Below, one piece after another: positions 21,919 to 31,333 of a DNA stretch of 64,000 nucleotides; the first letter of the stretch is position 1, and the number at the start of each line of letters is the position of its first letter. The notes beneath the pieces are model-generated. The model saw only the letters and a program-made list of their open reading frames with translations, ran no database searches and was not told the DNA's origin. Position numbers and translations under genes: made by a program. This stretch comes from Variovorax sp. J22G73. Its GTDB lineage: Bacteria; Pseudomonadota; Gammaproteobacteria; Burkholderiales; Burkholderiaceae_C. Location: the NCBI RefSeq assembly GCF_030317035.1, contig NZ_JASZYK010000001.1, positions 1,646,760 through 1,710,759 of the forward strand, read 5' to 3'.

Positions 21919-22416
21919 ATGTCCGGCTTGGGCCACGACCACGAGGTCTCGCCCGAAGCCGGGACCGGAACCAGGGCCGCAGCTGGCGCCGCGGCCGAGG
22001 CTGTGCTGGCCTACGGCCGCCGCGTGCTGGCGTCGCAGCCGTTCAGCGTGCTGATCGGCGCCGAGCTGCATGCGCTGGCGCCCGGCCATGCCGAGATCCA
22101 GCTTCCGCTGAGCGCGCAGCTCAAGCAGCAGAACGGCTTTGCCCACGGCGGCATCGTGAGCTACATGGCCGACAACGCGCTCACCTTCGCCGGTGGCACC
22201 GCGTTGCGCGTGCCGGTGGTCACGGCCGAATTCAAGATCAACTACGTGCGGCCGGCGCTCGGCGAGCGGCTCGTCGCGCGTGCCCGGGCCGTGCACACCG
22301 GCAGCTCGCAGGCCGTGTGCACCTGCGAGGTGTTCGTGGTGAACGACGGCGCCGAGAAGCTCTGCGCGCTGGCGCAGGGCACCATCGCCAGGCTGCCCGA
22401 TTCCCCGAAAAAGTAG
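21919..22416 (+). CDS. PaaI-type hotdog thioesterase
   Basis: A 165-residue hotdog-fold protein predicted to hydrolyse acyl-CoA thioesters and so free trapped CoA. The conserved helix motif NGFAHGGIVSYMADNA carries the usual Asn/Gly/Asp positions, and the TAEFKINYVRPA strand follows. An Ala/Gly-rich N-terminal ~30 residues precede the domain. The start ATG 21919 is 2 bases after the thiolase stop (TAAGCATG), which implies coupling. Confidence 0.9.
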   Translation: MSGLGHDHEVSPEAGTGTRAAAGAAAEAVLAYGRRVLASQPFSVLIGAELHALAPGHAEIQLPLSAQLKQQNGFAHGGIVSYMADNALTFAGGTALRVPVVTAEFKINYVRPALGERLVARARAVHTGSSQAVCTCEVFVVNDGAEKLCALAQGTIARLPDSPKK

Positions 22417-22474
22417 CCACGTAGCCAAGCAGCCGCCCACAAGGCGCGGCGCAACCCGCAAGAAGAGACACACC

Positions 22475-24336
<1,862 letters not shown>

Positions 24337-24337
<1 letters not shown>

Positions 24338-24612
24338 TGGCCATCAACAATCCGCCGAACCCCACTCCCGACCAGAAGAACACGCCGCCCGCCGCCACGC
24401 CGGCAATGCAGGCCAAGCCGCCAAAGCCACATGCCCGGCTCGAGAAGTGGATCTGGATCCTGATCTACGGCGGCCTGTTCGTGCTGATCCTGGGCATTGC
24501 CACCGGCCGCACCGACGCCACGCTGGGCTGGTCGATTGCCGTGCCCGGCGCCATCGTCGCGCTGGTGGGCTTCGCGCTCATCTACGTGCGCTCGCGGCTG
24601 CCCAACAAGTAA
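24337..24612 (+). CDS. Small membrane protein of unknown function (91 aa)
   Basis: A 91-residue protein. The first ~35 residues are Pro/Asn/Lys-rich and cytoplasmic-looking. Two hydrophobic helices follow, WIWILIYGGLFVLILGIA and WSIAVPGAIVALVGFALIY, with a basic tail. ATG 24337 overlaps the acyl-CoA dehydrogenase stop (TGATG), so it is translated by re-initiation. I do not recognise a family. Its position in the operon suggests a role at the membrane connected with uptake or the dehydrogenase, but that is speculative. Confidence 0.75.
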
Positions 24613-24648
24613 GCAGAGACAAGAGACGAAAGACAAGAAGGCCCCGCC

Positions 24649-24951
24649 ATGCTCAAGCACATCGTGATGTGGAAGTTCAAGGAACACGCCGAAGGCGCCG
24701 ACAAGGCGACCAACCTGCGCAAGGCGAAGGCCCTGCTCGACGCCTGCGCCAAGCTGTCGCCCGGCACGCACCGCTTCGAGGTGGCCATTGCCCAGCCCGG
24801 GCTCGAGGCCACCTACGACCTGGTGCTGTATTCGGAGTTCACCGACGCCGCCGCGCTCGCGGCCTATGCGGACCACCCGCAGCACGTGGCGCTCAAGCCC
24901 TTCATCGGCGCGGTCCGTGAAGCGCGCCAGTGCATGGACTACGAGACCTGA
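24649..24951 (+). CDS. Dabb (stress-responsive alpha/beta barrel) domain protein
   Basis: A 100-residue dimeric ferredoxin-like-barrel protein. The opening LKHIVMWKFKEHA and the ending FIGAVREARQCMDYE are characteristic of the Dabb family, as is YDLVLYSEFTDAAALAAYADHPQH in the middle. Members include small stress proteins and a few cyclases or decarboxylases; no catalytic role can be assigned here. It sits between the membrane protein and an SDR in the same direction. Confidence 0.88.
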   Translation: MLKHIVMWKFKEHAEGADKATNLRKAKALLDACAKLSPGTHRFEVAIAQPGLEATYDLVLYSEFTDAAALAAYADHPQHVALKPFIGAVREARQCMDYET

Positions 24952-25003
24952 ACCCGCCGAACCTGCCAACCCCGACATTCCCAGACAACGGAGACAACGC
25001 ACC

Positions 25004-25798
25004 ATGACGCCCCGCAACATCAAGCAGCTGTTCGACCTCACCGGCAAGAGCGCCCTCATCACCGGCGGCTCGCGCGGCCTGGGCCTGCAGATGGCCCATG
25101 CGCTCGGCGAAGCCGGCGCGAAGATCATGCTGAGCTCGCGCAAGGCCGAAGACCTGGAGCAGGCCGCCGCCGAGCTGCAGTCCGCGGGCATCGACGCGCG
25201 CTGGATCGCCGCCGACTGCTCGAAGGAAGAAGACACGCGCCGCCTGGCCGACGAGACGCTGGAGCGCATGGGCGCGGTCGACATCCTCATCAACAACGCC
25301 GGCGCCAGCTGGGGCGCCCCGGCCGAGAACCACCCGGTCGAGGCCTGGGACAAGGTGATGAACCTGAACGTGCGCGGGTACTTCATCCTCTCGCAGCACA
25401 TCGCCAACGGCTACATGATCCCGAAGAAGACGGGGCGCATCATCAACATCGCCTCCATCGCGGGCCTCAACGGCAACGGCCCGGGCATGCAGACGCTGGC
25501 CTACAACACCTCGAAGACCGCCGTCATCGGCTTCACCAAGACGCTGGCCGCCGAATGGGGGCGCTACGGCATCAACGTGAACGCGATCTGCCCGGGCTTC
25601 TTCATGACGAAGATGGCCGCGGGCCTCATCAAGTCGCTCGGCGAAGAGAAGATGGCCGCCAACGCGCCGCTCGGCCGCCTGGGCGACGAGGAAGACCTGA
25701 AGGGCATCACGCTGCTGTACGCGAGCGATGCCGGCAAGCACATCACCGGCCAATGGATGGCGGTGGATGGCGGGGTCAGCGTGGTGCTCGGAGCCTGA
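25004..25798 (+). CDS. SDR family oxidoreductase
   Basis: A 264-residue NAD(P)-dependent short-chain dehydrogenase. The cofactor loop is ITGGSRGLGLQ, the NNAGA element is present, and the catalytic set is Ser in INIASIAG and YxxxK in YNTSKTAV. It resembles the gluconate 5-dehydrogenase/3-oxoacyl reductase group. I chose ATG 25004 (ACGGAGA upstream); the longer in-frame reading is inside the Dabb gene. In this block it could reduce or oxidise a hydroxyacyl intermediate. Confidence 0.92.
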   Translation: MTPRNIKQLFDLTGKSALITGGSRGLGLQMAHALGEAGAKIMLSSRKAEDLEQAAAELQSAGIDARWIAADCSKEEDTRRLADETLERMGAVDILINNAGASWGAPAENHPVEAWDKVMNLNVRGYFILSQHIANGYMIPKKTGRIINIASIAGLNGNGPGMQTLAYNTSKTAVIGFTKTLAAEWGRYGINVNAICPGFFMTKMAAGLIKSLGEEKMAANAPLGRLGDEEDLKGITLLYASDAGKHITGQWMAVDGGVSVVLGA

Positions 25799-25811
25799 AA
25801 GAAAACACCCC

Positions 25812-26276
25812 ATGTCTTCCCCCGATTCCAGCGACATCAATATCCGCTCGTACACGAGCCAGATTCCGTTCGCGCGCCACCTTGGCTTCGAGCTGACGAA
25901 GTTCGAAGGCGGCGAGTCCGAAATCGTCTACACCGCCAAGCCCGAACACCTGAACACTTTCGACGTGACCCACGGCGGCGCCTGCATGACGCTGCTCGAC
26001 ATCACCATGGCGGCGGCCGCACGCAGCGTGTCGCCCGAGACCGGCGTGGTCACCATCGAGATGAAGACCAGCTTCATGCAGCCCTCGGTCGGCCCGCTGC
26101 ACGCACGCGGCACGCTCATTCACCGCACCGCCACGCTGGCCTTCACCGAAGCCAAGATCTACGACGAGCAGGAGCGCGTGTGCGCCCATGCCACCGGCAC
26201 CTTCAAGTATGTGAAGCGCCGGCTGCCCACGGGCCCCACGAGCGTCAACGAGATGCGCCCGCCGTCCACCGACTGA
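25812..26276 (+). CDS. PaaI-family hotdog thioesterase (second copy)
   Basis: A 154-residue hotdog-fold thioesterase. The helix motif reads FDVTHGGACMTLLDITMAAAA, with the conserved HGG and Asp, followed by VVTIEMKTSFMQP. It is only distantly similar to the PaaI-type protein at 21919, so it is a separate subfamily rather than a recent copy. It starts 13 bases after the SDR stop, in the same operon. Confidence 0.9.
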   Translation: MSSPDSSDINIRSYTSQIPFARHLGFELTKFEGGESEIVYTAKPEHLNTFDVTHGGACMTLLDITMAAAARSVSPETGVVTIEMKTSFMQPSVGPLHARGTLIHRTATLAFTEAKIYDEQERVCAHATGTFKYVKRRLPTGPTSVNEMRPPSTD

Positions 26277-26347
26277 GCCGACTGAACCGACTGACGGTCC
26301 CACCGACCGTTCTACCCGTCCGATTGCATTCCCCCCAGGAGCCACAC

Positions 26348-27364
26348 ATGCCCACCAACAAGCAGATCCACCTCGACAACCGCCCCGAAGGCGAGGCCAC
26401 CGCCTCCAACTTCAAGCTCGTCATCGTCGAGACGCCCGCGCTCAACGACAACCAGGTGCTGGTGCGCCACCACTACATGAGCCTCGACCCGTACATGCGC
26501 GGTCGCATGAACGACTCGAAGAGCTACACCGCCAACCAGCCCGTGGGCCAGGTCTTCCAGGGCGGCACCGTCGGCGAAGTGGTCGAAAGCAAGCACCCCA
26601 AGTACGCCGTGGGCGACAAGGTGGTGGGCTTCGGCGGCTGGCAGCAATACAGCGTGGTCGACGCCTCGCAGCCCGGCGCGCTGAAGAAGGTCGACACCAC
26701 GCACGTGCCGCTGTCGCACTACCTGGGCGCCGTCGGCATGCCCGGCGTGACGGCCTGGTACGGGCTGGTGAAGATCATCGCGCCCAAGGCCGGCGAAACG
26801 CTGGTCATCACCGCCGCCAGCGGCGCCGTGGGCAGCGCCTTCGGCGCGCTGGCCAAGGCGCGCGGCTGCCGCGTGGTCGGCATTGCCGGCGGCCCCGACA
26901 AGTGCAAGTACGTGACCGACGAGCTGGGCTTCGACGCCTGCATCGACTACCGCCAGCACCCCGACGTGAAGTCGATGAGCGCCGCGCTGAAGGAAGCCTG
27001 CCCGAACGGCATCGACGGCTACTTCGAGAACGTGGGCGGCTACATCTTCGACGCCGTGCTGCTGCGCGCCAACGCCTTCGCCCGCGTGGCGCTGTGCGGA
27101 ATGATCGCCGGCTACGACGGCGCGCCGCTGCCGCTGAACAACCCCGCGCTGATCCTCATCAACCGCATGAAGATCGAAGGCTTCATCGTCAGCGAGCACA
27201 TGGAAGTGTGGCCCGAGGCGTTGGCCGAACTCGGCGCGCTGGTGGGCAGCGGCAAGCTCAAGCCGCGCGAGTCGGTCGCGCAGGGCATCGAGGCGGCGCC
27301 CGAGGCCTTCCTGGGGCTGCTGAAGGGCAAGAACTTCGGCAAGCAGCTGGTCAAGCTGATCTGA
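26348..27364 (+). CDS. NADP-dependent medium-chain reductase (CurA/PTGR1-like)
   Basis: A 338-residue zinc-free MDR enzyme. The N-terminal MSLDPYMRGRM block is diagnostic of the leukotriene-B4-dehydrogenase/CurA group, which reduces the double bond of enones and enals with NADPH. The Rossmann loop is ITAASGAVGSAFGALAKARG, with VGGYIFDAVL and LCGMIAGYDG further on. It probably handles alpha,beta-unsaturated intermediates or detoxifies lipid aldehydes. AGGAG lies upstream of ATG 26348. Confidence 0.93.
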   Translation: MPTNKQIHLDNRPEGEATASNFKLVIVETPALNDNQVLVRHHYMSLDPYMRGRMNDSKSYTANQPVGQVFQGGTVGEVVESKHPKYAVGDKVVGFGGWQQYSVVDASQPGALKKVDTTHVPLSHYLGAVGMPGVTAWYGLVKIIAPKAGETLVITAASGAVGSAFGALAKARGCRVVGIAGGPDKCKYVTDELGFDACIDYRQHPDVKSMSAALKEACPNGIDGYFENVGGYIFDAVLLRANAFARVALCGMIAGYDGAPLPLNNPALILINRMKIEGFIVSEHMEVWPEALAELGALVGSGKLKPRESVAQGIEAAPEAFLGLLKGKNFGKQLVKLI

Positions 27365-27410
27365 GCCTCTTCATTTAAAAACCACCGCGCATCACCTCAA
27401 GGGAACGACC

Positions 27411-28349
27411 ATGGCAGACCTCATCCTTCACCACTACCTGACATCGCCGTTCTCGGAGAAGGTGCGCCTGCTCCTGGGCGTGAAGAAGCTGCCGTGGAAG
27501 TCGGTCTTCATTCCGCCGATCATGCCCAAGCCCGACGTGGAGGTGCTCACCGGCGGCTACCGCAAGACGCCGTTCCTGCAGATCGGCGCCGACATGTACT
27601 GCGACAGCGCGCTCATCGCTGACGTGCTGGAGCACCTGCAGCCCGAGCCCACGCTCTACCCGGAGCCCGAGAAGGGCATGTCGCGCATCCTCGCGCAGTG
27701 GGCCGACACCACGTTGTTCTGGGCCTCCATGGCCTGGAACCTGCAGCCCAAGGGCGCGGCCGAGGTGTTCGCCAAGGCGCCGCCCGAGGCGCTGAAGGCC
27801 TTCGGTGAAGACCGCGGCAAGATGAGCGCCGGCAACATGACCCGCCTGCGCCCGGCCGACGCCACCAGTGCCTACAAGTCGTACCTGCGCCGCCTGTCGG
27901 ACATGCTCGACGACAAGCCCTTCCTGCTGGGCGAGGTGCCCAGCATTGCCGACTTCTCGGCCTACCACCCGCTGTGGTACACGCGCCGCATCGAGGCCGT
28001 GCGCGGCATCCTCGAGCTGACGCCGGCGGTGGTCGACTGGATGGACCGCGTGGCCGCCATCGGCCATGGCACGTCGGAAAAATTCTCGAGCGACGAAGCC
28101 ATCGCGGTGGCCAAGGCCTCCACGCCGCATTCGCTGCTGACCGACAGCACCTTCCAGGACGACCACGGCATTGCGCTGGGCAGCGCCGTGACCATCCGCG
28201 CCGAGAGCTTCGGCCTGGAGGAAACGCCGGGCACGCTGGTCGCGGCCACGCGCACCCACTACACGCTGGAGCGCAGCCACGAGCGCACGGGCACCGTGCA
28301 CGTGCACTTCCCGCGCATCGGGTACGTGCTGAAAAAGGCCGACGCCTGA
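27411..28349 (+). CDS. Glutathione S-transferase family protein with C-terminal extension
   Basis: A 312-residue protein. The first ~80 residues are a GST thioredoxin-like domain (YLTSPFSEKVRLLLGVKKLPW, then GGYRKTPFLQIGADMYCDSALI). An all-helical GST C-domain follows to about residue 220. The last ~90 residues form an extra segment not found in ordinary ~210-residue GSTs. The Ser-Pro-Phe-Ser start motif suggests Ser-type chemistry. It lies at the end of the catabolic block, between an MDR reductase and an SDR, all likely acting on reactive intermediates. Confidence 0.88.
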   Translation: MADLILHHYLTSPFSEKVRLLLGVKKLPWKSVFIPPIMPKPDVEVLTGGYRKTPFLQIGADMYCDSALIADVLEHLQPEPTLYPEPEKGMSRILAQWADTTLFWASMAWNLQPKGAAEVFAKAPPEALKAFGEDRGKMSAGNMTRLRPADATSAYKSYLRRLSDMLDDKPFLLGEVPSIADFSAYHPLWYTRRIEAVRGILELTPAVVDWMDRVAAIGHGTSEKFSSDEAIAVAKASTPHSLLTDSTFQDDHGIALGSAVTIRAESFGLEETPGTLVAATRTHYTLERSHERTGTVHVHFPRIGYVLKKADA

Positions 28350-28459
28350 ATCACGGCGGCCCGGCCGGGGCACCTTCGTGACTGCGCTCGCGCGCAATAC
28401 GTATTTCAATTGCGGTTCCAACGTCAGAGACATTCAACACAGAAGAAGGACACCGGCAA

Positions 28460-29365
28460 ATGATTCAGGACTTCAAGGGCAAGACCGCCGTTCTCACCGG
28501 CGCGGGCTCGGGCTTCGGCCTCGAATGCGCGCGCATCGGCGCCGCGCGCGGCATGAACCTGGTGCTGGTCGACGTGCAGCAGGACGCACTCGACAAGGCC
28601 CAGGCCGAGATGGAAGCCGCCGGCGCGCAGGTGCTGGCGCGCAAGGTCGATGTGTCCGACGTCGCGCAGATGGAAGCGTTGGCAGCCGCCGTGAAGGAAC
28701 GCTTCGGCGCGCCGCACTTCGTGTTCAACAACGCGGGCGTGGGCGCCGGCGGCCTGGTGTGGGAAAACTCCGTGGCCGACTGGGAATGGGTGCTGGGCGT
28801 GGACCTGTGGGGCGTGATCCACGGCGTGCGCCTGTTCACGCCGATGATGCTCGAGGCCGCCGCCAAAGACCCCGGCTACCGCGGCCACATCACCAACACC
28901 GCCAGCATGGCCGGCCTGCTCACGCCGCCGAACATGGGCATCTACAACGCGGCCAAGGCCGCCGTGGTGAGCCTCACCGAGACGATGTACCAGGACCTGA
29001 ACCTGGTCACCGACCAGATCGGCGCGAGCCTGCTGTGCCCGTACTTCGTGCCCACCGGCATCACCAGCAGCGAGCGCAACCGCCCGAACGCGCCGAAGGA
29101 CAGCGAGCTCACCAAGAGCCAGCTCATCGGCCAAGCCATGAGCAACAAGGCGGTGAGCAGCGGCAAGATCACCGCGGCCGAAGTGGCAGCCAAGGTGTTC
29201 GACGCCATCACCGCCAACCAGTTCTACGTGTACAGCCACCCGAAGGCGCTGGGCAACGTGCGCAGCCGCATGGAGAACATCGTCTCGGGCACGAACCCGG
29301 CCGACCCGTTCCTGGAGCGGCCCGAAATCGGGCTCAAGCTGCGTGAGCAGCTTCGCTCGGCCTGA
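28460..29365 (+). CDS. SDR family oxidoreductase
   Basis: A 301-residue short-chain dehydrogenase. It has the cofactor loop LTGAGSGFGLECA, the NNAGVG element, the catalytic Ser in NTASMAG and YNAAKAAVV for YxxxK. It is about 35 residues longer than the SDR at 25004, with an extended C-terminus (HPKALGNVRSRMENIV) like classical SDRs of the 1-deoxy-11-beta-oxocortisol/acyl type. AGAAGGA lies upstream of ATG 28460. It is the last gene of the rightward block before a convergent azoreductase. Confidence 0.91.
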   Translation: MIQDFKGKTAVLTGAGSGFGLECARIGAARGMNLVLVDVQQDALDKAQAEMEAAGAQVLARKVDVSDVAQMEALAAAVKERFGAPHFVFNNAGVGAGGLVWENSVADWEWVLGVDLWGVIHGVRLFTPMMLEAAAKDPGYRGHITNTASMAGLLTPPNMGIYNAAKAAVVSLTETMYQDLNLVTDQIGASLLCPYFVPTGITSSERNRPNAPKDSELTKSQLIGQAMSNKAVSSGKITAAEVAAKVFDAITANQFYVYSHPKALGNVRSRMENIVSGTNPADPFLERPEIGLKLREQLRSA

Positions 29366-29397
29366 GCGGCGTTCTTCTTTTTTCGTTTTCCGTTTTT

Positions 29398-30066
29398 TCA
29401 GCGGCCCTGCAGCTCGCCCACCAGCGTCTCGACGCGGGCGAGCGCAGCGGCGACCGACTGCGCGAGCAGGTCGCCCGGGTCTTCGGCATGCTCGACGCAC
29501 ACGCTGCGCACGTCCGTCAGCCCCAGCAGCGCCAGCGGGCTCGCGACGCCGGGCGTCAGCAGGTCCATGTGCGCCTGGAACCCACCCGGCCCGTAGCCGC
29601 TGCTGCCGCAGGCGCTGAGCAGCACCGTGCGGCGCTGGCGCTCGGCCAGCAGCGGCACATAGGGGTTCTCGCGGCTGCGGTCGAAGGCAAAGGTCTCGCC
29701 GATGCGCACGATGTTGTCGATCCATGACTTCAACGGCGCCGGCATGCCGAAGTTGTACATGGGCACGCCGATCACCAGCACGTCGGCGCGGCGCAGCTCT
29801 GAGACCAGCGCATCGCTTTCCGCGAGCGCCGCATGCATCCATGGCTCGCGTTCAGCCGGCGGGGTGTAGCCCGCCGCAATCCATTCGCCGGTGACGTGGC
29901 TCGGCGGGGTGGCGCCGATGTCGCGGTAGATCACTTCGTCGTGCGGGCGAGCGGCGCGCCATGTCGTCACGAAGTGGTGGCTCAGCCGGCGCGAGTGCGA
30001 GCCGTGCACGTGGGTGCCCGAACGGCCGGGGCGGGCGCTGGCATCGATGTGGAGCAGGGTGGTCAT
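29398..30066 (-). CDS. azoR: FMN-dependent NADH-azoreductase (module copy 1)
   Basis: A 222-residue flavodoxin-fold NAD(P)H:quinone/azo oxidoreductase. Key segments are HIDASARPGRSGTH (phosphate loop for FMN), VPMYNFGMPAPLKSWIDNIVRIGETF (isoalloxazine contacts) and the SACGSSGYG loop. It diverges from a GcvA-like LysR regulator at 30200 across 133 bases. The same divergent pair recurs at 35642-37456. Expression is probably controlled by that LysR protein in response to quinones or electrophiles (inference). Confidence 0.93.
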   Translation of the reverse strand: MTTLLHIDASARPGRSGTHVHGSHSRRLSHHFVTTWRAARPHDEVIYRDIGATPPSHVTGEWIAAGYTPPAEREPWMHAALAESDALVSELRRADVLVIGVPMYNFGMPAPLKSWIDNIVRIGETFAFDRSRENPYVPLLAERQRRTVLLSACGSSGYGPGGFQAHMDLLTPGVASPLALLGLTDVRSVCVEHAEDPGDLLAQSVAAALARVETLVGELQGR

Positions 30067-30199
30067 GGCGGGGTCTTCTGTGGCGATGGGTTGGATGAAT
30101 CTGGTTCAGCTGTGTGCTTGACACGGTTCTCAATCTATCCAAGCATCCAGAGGGCGACAAACGACGATTTCTTTGCGCTGCTAAAAAATTAATTCATCC

Positions 30200-31093
30200 A
30201 TGGCCACCCTGCACCAGCTCCCCGCGCTCGCATCGCTGCGCGCTTTCGAGGCTGCGGCGCGGCATTGCAGCGCCAAGCTCGCGGCGAACGAACTCTCGGT
30301 GACGCCCACTGCCATCAGCCACCAGGTGCGGCAGCTGGAAGATGCGCTGGGCGTGGCGCTGTTCATCCGCGAGCCGCGGCAACTGGTGCTCACGCCCCAG
30401 GGGCGCGAGCTGCAGGCGGTGCTCAGCGAATCGTTCGAGGCCATGGCGAACGCGGTGGCGCGGCTGCGCGCGCCGCCCAGGCGCCAGGCCATCACGCTGT
30501 CGGCCACGCCGGCCGTGGCCGCGCGCTGGTTGCTGCCGCGCGTGAACAGCCTGCGCGAGAAGCATCCGCGGCTCGACCTGCGCATTCATGCGTCGCACGA
30601 CGCGGTCGCGCTCGACGGCGTCACCGCCGACATCGCCATCCGCTACGGCAAAGGCCAATGGCCGGGCATGGTCGCGCAGAAGCTGTTCGACAACGTCTTC
30701 GCGCCGGCGTGCAGCCCCGCGCTCAAGCTGCGCCGTCGCGCCGACCTGAAGCGCCACACGCTGCTGCACTTCTCGTTGCCCCGCAGCAGGAGCCAGCCCG
30801 GCACGTGGAGCGAGTGGCAGCAGCAGGCGCAGGTGCCGGGCCTGGACGTGTCGGCGGGGCCGGTGTTTTCCGACGAGACGCACACCGTGTCGGCCGCGCT
30901 GCAAGGGCAGGGCGTGGCGCTGATGAGCCTGGCGCTGATCGCCGACGAACTGCGCGCGGGCAACCTGGTGCAGCCCTTCGGGCCGCAGCTGCAGGGGCTG
31001 CCGTTCTACCTGGTGTGCCCGCAGGCGCGGCGTGAAGAGCCTGCCGTGGCGGCGGTGTTCGACTGGGTGCGCGAGCTGCGTCCCCTGGGCTGA
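30200..31093 (+). CDS. LysR family regulator, GcvA-like (module copy 1)
   Basis: A 297-residue regulator. The N-terminal winged helix-turn-helix is typical of the GcvA group (LASLRAFEAAARHCS, then LSVTPTAISHQVRQLED). A periplasmic-binding-like effector domain follows. It is the presumed controller of the divergent azoR gene. A second, independent LysR/azoreductase pair in the same arrangement is found 5 kb to the right. The promoter of the cysS leader begins just 6 bases after this gene's stop. Confidence 0.93.
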   Translation: MATLHQLPALASLRAFEAAARHCSAKLAANELSVTPTAISHQVRQLEDALGVALFIREPRQLVLTPQGRELQAVLSESFEAMANAVARLRAPPRRQAITLSATPAVAARWLLPRVNSLREKHPRLDLRIHASHDAVALDGVTADIAIRYGKGQWPGMVAQKLFDNVFAPACSPALKLRRRADLKRHTLLHFSLPRSRSQPGTWSEWQQQAQVPGLDVSAGPVFSDETHTVSAALQGQGVALMSLALIADELRAGNLVQPFGPQLQGLPFYLVCPQARREEPAVAAVFDWVRELRPLG

Positions 31094-31098
31094 AGGCG

Positions 31099-31127
31099 TT
31101 GACCCGACCGGTGCCCGACGCTACGAT
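31099..31127 (+). promoter_or_regulatory. Sigma-70 promoter for the cysS leader transcript
   Basis: TTGACC (31099-31104), a 17-base spacer, and TACGAT (31122-31127) give a strong match to the housekeeping consensus. The predicted start site is 31133-31135, which is at or beside the leader-peptide ATG (31135), so the mRNA should be leaderless. Confidence 0.75.
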
Positions 31128-31134
31128 GACTTTC

Positions 31135-31233
31135 ATGTTCGCTCCCGCAACCCCGACCTTCCACCTGCTGAATGCCCGCTTCGTGCGCGCATGCGCATGC
31201 TGTCTCGGTCGGCCAAGGGGTGCTTGCGGCTAG
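31135..31233 (+). CDS. Candidate cysteine-rich leader peptide of cysS (32 aa)
   Basis: An ATG at the predicted 5' end of the transcript opens a 32-codon frame ending at TAG 31231. Residues 18-23 read Arg-Ala-Cys-Ala-Cys-Cys and residue 31 is a further Cys, so four of 32 codons are Cys (TGC, TGC, TGT, TGC), with three within four codons. There is no Shine-Dalgarno sequence, as expected for leaderless initiation. It is followed by a rho-independent terminator and then cysS. The arrangement matches amino-acid biosynthesis attenuators: slow decoding of Cys codons when charged tRNA-Cys is scarce would favour transcription into cysS. It is too short to be found by ordinary gene callers. Confidence 0.65.
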   Translation: MFAPATPTFHLLNARFVRACACCLGRPRGACG

Positions 31234-31263
31234 CGAATCACAGCTCACGTCCGCGTTCCTCAG

Positions 31264-31300
31264 GGCCACCCGTCGCAAGACCGGTGGCCTTTTTCTTTTT
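31264..31300 (+). terminator. Attenuator terminator upstream of cysS
   Basis: GGCCACC (31264-31270) pairs with GGTGGCC (31283-31289), followed directly by TTTTTCTTTTT. Competing pairings exist. GGTCGGCC (31207-31214, just after the Cys codons) can pair with 31264-31270 with one bulge. CTTGCGGC (31223-31230) can form an 8-bp helix with GTCGCAAG in the terminator loop (31272-31279). These give the mutually exclusive structures an attenuator needs. Confidence 0.7.
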
Positions 31301-31333
31301 GTTCGGCAAGTTCTCACTCTCCAGGAAAGCCCA

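Noticed and set aside
30118..30146. TTGACA promoter between azoR and LysR
   Set aside because: The -35 is perfect but no acceptable -10 follows at 16-18 bases.
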